Assembly (NCBI GenBank): GCA_024228935.1
Contig: JAAESX010000022.1
Coordinates: forward strand, 29,544-93,543
DNA from: Pseudomonadota bacterium
GTDB taxonomy: Bacteria; Myxococcota_A; UBA796; CAJQPC01
Length of the DNA stretch: 64,000 nt
Direction: 5' to 3'
The notes beneath the pieces are model-generated. The model was not told the DNA's origin and searched no databases. It saw only the letters and a program-made list of their open reading frames with translations. Position 1 is the first letter of the stretch. Each line of letters opens with the position of its first letter. The translations under genes and the position numbers were made by a program. Below, one piece after another: positions 61,525 to 64,000 of this stretch.

Positions 61525-63891
61525 GTGACACTCCGCCACGGCTGCGCACTCAGCGTCCTGTTCTTCGCGTCCTCCGCTCATGCGACTGAGGCTCCACGCG
61601 TTCACGAAGCCATCCACCCTTTGTCACCACGGCACCTCCTGGTGGAGTTGGACGCTGAACACAGTCCCAGCGGTGACCCCAGCGACTGGACCCTGACCAG
61701 CGCCACCCACACCGCCTACCAGGAGGGACTCTCCCCAGCAGCCCTGTCCGTCGCGAGCCGGGCAGCAGAGCTGATTCCCGAGGGCTGGCCCTACCCGTCC
61801 GTCCTGGAGCACCGCGTGGTCCTGGAGCTCTCCGAGCCTCTGAAGGCCGGCGAGGACTACACCCTCGAGACCGGCTCGAGCCTCTGGGAGCTGCCCTTCG
61901 ACCCCGAGCAGGACTGGAGCCCGTCCCTGAAGGTGAACCAGGTGGGCTACCGGGCCGATGCTCCCGAGCGCTGGGCCTACCTCTCTCACTGGTTGGTGGG
62001 CCTGGATCCCCTGGAGCTGAGTGGCGACGAGCTCGCCTTTCGTGTGATCGACGCTGCGAGTGGCGAGACCGCTCTCACGGGAGAGCTCGCGCTGCGCCTG
62101 GCCTGGGATGTCGGCAGCGAAGACGCCTACGGCAACAACTACAGCCAGGCCAACGTCTGGCAGGCCGACCTGAGCTCACTGGACCAGCCCGGGACCTACT
62201 ACATCCTCTGGGACGGCGTGGGCCGATCGTGGCCGTTCTCCGTTCGAGACGACACCTTCGACGAGCCCTTCCGAACGGTGTTCCGGGCCCTGTACCACCA
62301 GCGATGTGGCACCTCCGTGGAGCCCGAGCTGACCGACTGGAGTCACCAGACCTGCCACCAGCACCCGGTCCAGCTGACGGACGCCGACTACTACGAAGTG
62401 GGAGCTGACGCCTTCTCAGACCTCCCCGCCGCCACCACAGGAGACACCCTCGACGCCTGGGGCGGCTACCACGACGCCGGAGACTACGACCGAAGGATCG
62501 AACACCTCGTCGTCGTCGACAGCCTCGTCGACCTCTACGAGCTCTTCCCCCAGCGCTTCGCCGGAGACGATCTGGGCATCCCTGAGAGCGGAAACGGGCT
62601 GCCGGACGTGCTGGACGAAGCGCGCTGGGCCCTCGAACTCTACGCTCAGCTCCAGGGTGAGGAAGGAGGCGTACGGGCAGGTGTGGAGACCACCGGCTAC
62701 CCGGACTGGGGCACCCAGCCAGAAGACGACCCCTTCACCGACTGGTATGCCTACGCCGAGGACCCGATCAGCACCTTCCGGTTCGCCGGCGCCAGTGCCA
62801 AGCTGTCCCGTGCCCTGGAAGCCTGGGACACCGACGCCAGCGCACTGTGGCTCGAGCGGGCCCAGCACGCCTTCTCCTGGGGGCAGTCCAACCGCGCCAC
62901 CGGCTACGACGACACCACCGAGGCGGCCTATGCCGCCGCCGAGCTGCTGCGCAGCACCGGAGAACCGACCTACGACCAGGTCTTCCGCGACAACAGCGTC
63001 TTCGCAGCCGGGCTCGACTACTCCCCCTACGACTGGGACGTCGTCGACGTTCGCTCCCTCTGGGCCTACAGCCAGTCAGGAGCAGCCGATCCCACCTACC
63101 AGCAAGCCGCTGCCGACCTGGTGGTGAGCTGGGCCGACCGCCTGCTCGTCCTCGCCGAAGACACCGGATATCGACGAGTCAACCAACACTACCAGCCCAT
63201 CTCTTTCGGGTCCGGCAGCACACCGGTCGAGGCCGCGCTCCTGGTGGCTGCACATCAACTCACGGGTGACGTGCGCTATCTGGCCTGGCTGACAGTGACC
63301 GCCGATGTCTCGCTGGGTGCCAATCAGGCCGGGTTGTCCTACGTCACCGGCCTCGGAACCCGATCCGTCGAGCAGCCCCTCCAGCTCCCGAGCATGGGCG
63401 ACGGAATCGACGCTCCAGTGCCTGGTCTGACCGTGTTCGGGCCGGCCTACTACACCGACGACGGAGGCATCCTCGGCTCCGCCATCGACGCCTACTCTCC
63501 CGCGATCACCAACTGGCCCATTGCCGAGCGCTTCGTGGACGTCGGCTACGTCCCTGCGTACAACGAGTTCACCGTCCAGAGCTCCATTGCACCGACCCTG
63601 CTCGCGTTCGGCTACCTGGCCCAACTCGACACGACAGGGACCACACCAGGGGACACCGGAACCACCGGGGACACCGGAGCTACTGGAGGCCCCCAGGACC
63701 CCGGGGGCTGTGGCTGCAGCGCCCGCTATTCTCCTGGCGCCCTGCTACCGATGACGCTGCTCTCCATGGCCCTGCTTCTTGCACGGAGACGCTCCTACGC
63801 ACTCGTGGGCTCGCTGCTCCTGTCGTCCCTGCTCGCCTGTGCGCCACAGCCGGAAGACACCAGCACACCCGATACAGACACGGACACGTAA
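61525..63891 (+). CDS. Glycoside hydrolase family 9 (cellulase-like) surface protein
   Basis: A 788-residue exported enzyme. The signal is MTLRHGCALSVLFFASSAHA. An N-terminal cellulase Ig-like domain (VNQVGYRADAPERWAYLSHW) precedes the GH9 barrel: WGGYHDAGDYDRR (Asp317 and Asp320), LSYVTGLGTRSVEQPLQLPS... PVPGLTVFGPAYYTDDGG and the acid Glu681 in YNEFTVQSSIAPTL. Endoglucanase-type beta-glucan hydrolysis is likely. A Thr/Gly/Asp linker leads to GCGCS (729-732), a hydrophobic helix and ARRRS, a MYXO-CTERM tail, but the frame runs on into LVGSLLLSSLLACAPQPEDT, which looks like a lipoprotein start. GTG 61525 has GGAGG upstream. Direction and linker usage differ slightly from the older neighbours. 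Confidence 0.88.
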   Translation: MTLRHGCALSVLFFASSAHATEAPRVHEAIHPLSPRHLLVELDAEHSPSGDPSDWTLTSATHTAYQEGLSPAALSVASRAAELIPEGWPYPSVLEHRVVLELSEPLKAGEDYTLETGSSLWELPFDPEQDWSPSLKVNQVGYRADAPERWAYLSHWLVGLDPLELSGDELAFRVIDAASGETALTGELALRLAWDVGSEDAYGNNYSQANVWQADLSSLDQPGTYYILWDGVGRSWPFSVRDDTFDEPFRTVFRALYHQRCGTSVEPELTDWSHQTCHQHPVQLTDADYYEVGADAFSDLPAATTGDTLDAWGGYHDAGDYDRRIEHLVVVDSLVDLYELFPQRFAGDDLGIPESGNGLPDVLDEARWALELYAQLQGEEGGVRAGVETTGYPDWGTQPEDDPFTDWYAYAEDPISTFRFAGASAKLSRALEAWDTDASALWLERAQHAFSWGQSNRATGYDDTTEAAYAAAELLRSTGEPTYDQVFRDNSVFAAGLDYSPYDWDVVDVRSLWAYSQSGAADPTYQQAAADLVVSWADRLLVLAEDTGYRRVNQHYQPISFGSGSTPVEAALLVAAHQLTGDVRYLAWLTVTADVSLGANQAGLSYVTGLGTRSVEQPLQLPSMGDGIDAPVPGLTVFGPAYYTDDGGILGSAIDAYSPAITNWPIAERFVDVGYVPAYNEFTVQSSIAPTLLAFGYLAQLDTTGTTPGDTGTTGDTGATGGPQDPGGCGCSARYSPGALLPMTLLSMALLLARRRSYALVGSLLLSSLLACAPQPEDTSTPDTDTDT

Positions 63892-63971
63892 GACTTCACT
63901 CTCTGGCTGTACCTGCGCATCAACCTCCAGGTCGACGAGACCCTCGCAGAGGCCATTGCCCTCCTCGAGTG
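63892..63971 (+). other. In-frame coding-like continuation after the GH9 stop
   Basis: After the TAA at 63889-63891 the same frame reads DFTLWLYLRINLQVDETLAEAIALLE and then TGA. Together with the preceding CAPQPEDTSTPDTDTDT this resembles a small lipoprotein interrupted by one stop. No separate ribosome site or start is visible. The window ends shortly after with nothing further callable. Confidence 0.35.
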
Positions 63972-64000
63972 AGCCTCCGCAGCCGGGTACGGTGGCGTAG

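Noticed and set aside
63889..63891. TAA in the GH9 frame as a recoded codon
   Set aside because: TAA is not known to be recoded in bacteria and there is no tRNA for it here; mutation or a true stop is more likely.

Overview
The window is GC-rich chromosomal DNA, almost wall to wall with coding sequence. Genes are packed with ATGA or GTGA overlaps and often end tail to tail. Lipoproteins with Asp/Ser/Thr/Pro-rich linkers, C-terminal Cys-cluster/membrane-helix/Arg-cluster sorting tails (MYXO-CTERM-like), thrombospondin type 3 repeats, a Ser/Thr kinase and a myxobacterial-type ether-lipid gene cluster all suggest a Myxococcota or related deltaproteobacterial lineage. This placement is inference; there is no rRNA in the window.

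Layout. 1-2740: the 5' part of lon, small conserved proteins and two intergenic repeat arrays. 2919-10892: a four-gene lipid cluster (HAD phosphatase, LarA-like protein, a 1550-residue reductase/ligase/ACP/acyltransferase/SCP2 protein, SDR). 10910-16151: sulfatase-like lipoprotein, a sorting-tail surface protein, histone-deacetylase-like hydrolase, thioredoxin-like protein, yhbY. 16253-20803: a convergent pair of paralogous beta-propeller/redoxin lipoproteins plus a sugar dehydrogenase. 20825-24863: glycan synthesis genes. 25462-29549: metK with a structured leader, an Lrp regulator, a ThrE-type exporter. 29542-34153: PP2C phosphatase, citrate synthase, sucCD. 34150-39453: unknown and regulatory genes including a Ser/Thr kinase and an ECF sigma factor. 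39527-44707: thrS, fbp, hydrolase, pilP-like. 44806-59807: surface lipoproteins, a two-component system, NagZ-like GH3, FHA-GGDEF, an OmpA/TSP3 fusion, Nudix, subtilase, a PilZ-like protein. 59845-59944: tRNA-Sec. 59945-61393: degraded zone with an IS91-type remnant and broken genes. 61525-63891: a GH9 cellulase-like protein.

The main discovery is selenocysteine use. The minus-strand gene 17907-19559 reads through one in-frame TGA at codon 441. That codon lies exactly where the plus-strand paralogue (16253-17910) has the first Cys of its CPVC redox motif, so this protein has UPVC. A hairpin with an AGGU apical loop starts right after the TGA, 16 nt from codon to loop, as in bacterial SECIS elements. 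Independently, 59845-59944 folds as a selenocysteine tRNA (UCA anticodon, 8-bp acceptor plus 5-bp T stem, long variable arm). Together they indicate a redox lipoprotein that standard gene calling would split into two wrong ORFs.

Other points of interest are a recurring intergenic GGGTGCGA core in otherwise different repeats, two proteins in which a sorting tail is followed in frame by a second export signal, two operon genes that seem to start with CTG, and a cluster of frameshifts and remnants just 3' of tRNA-Sec.
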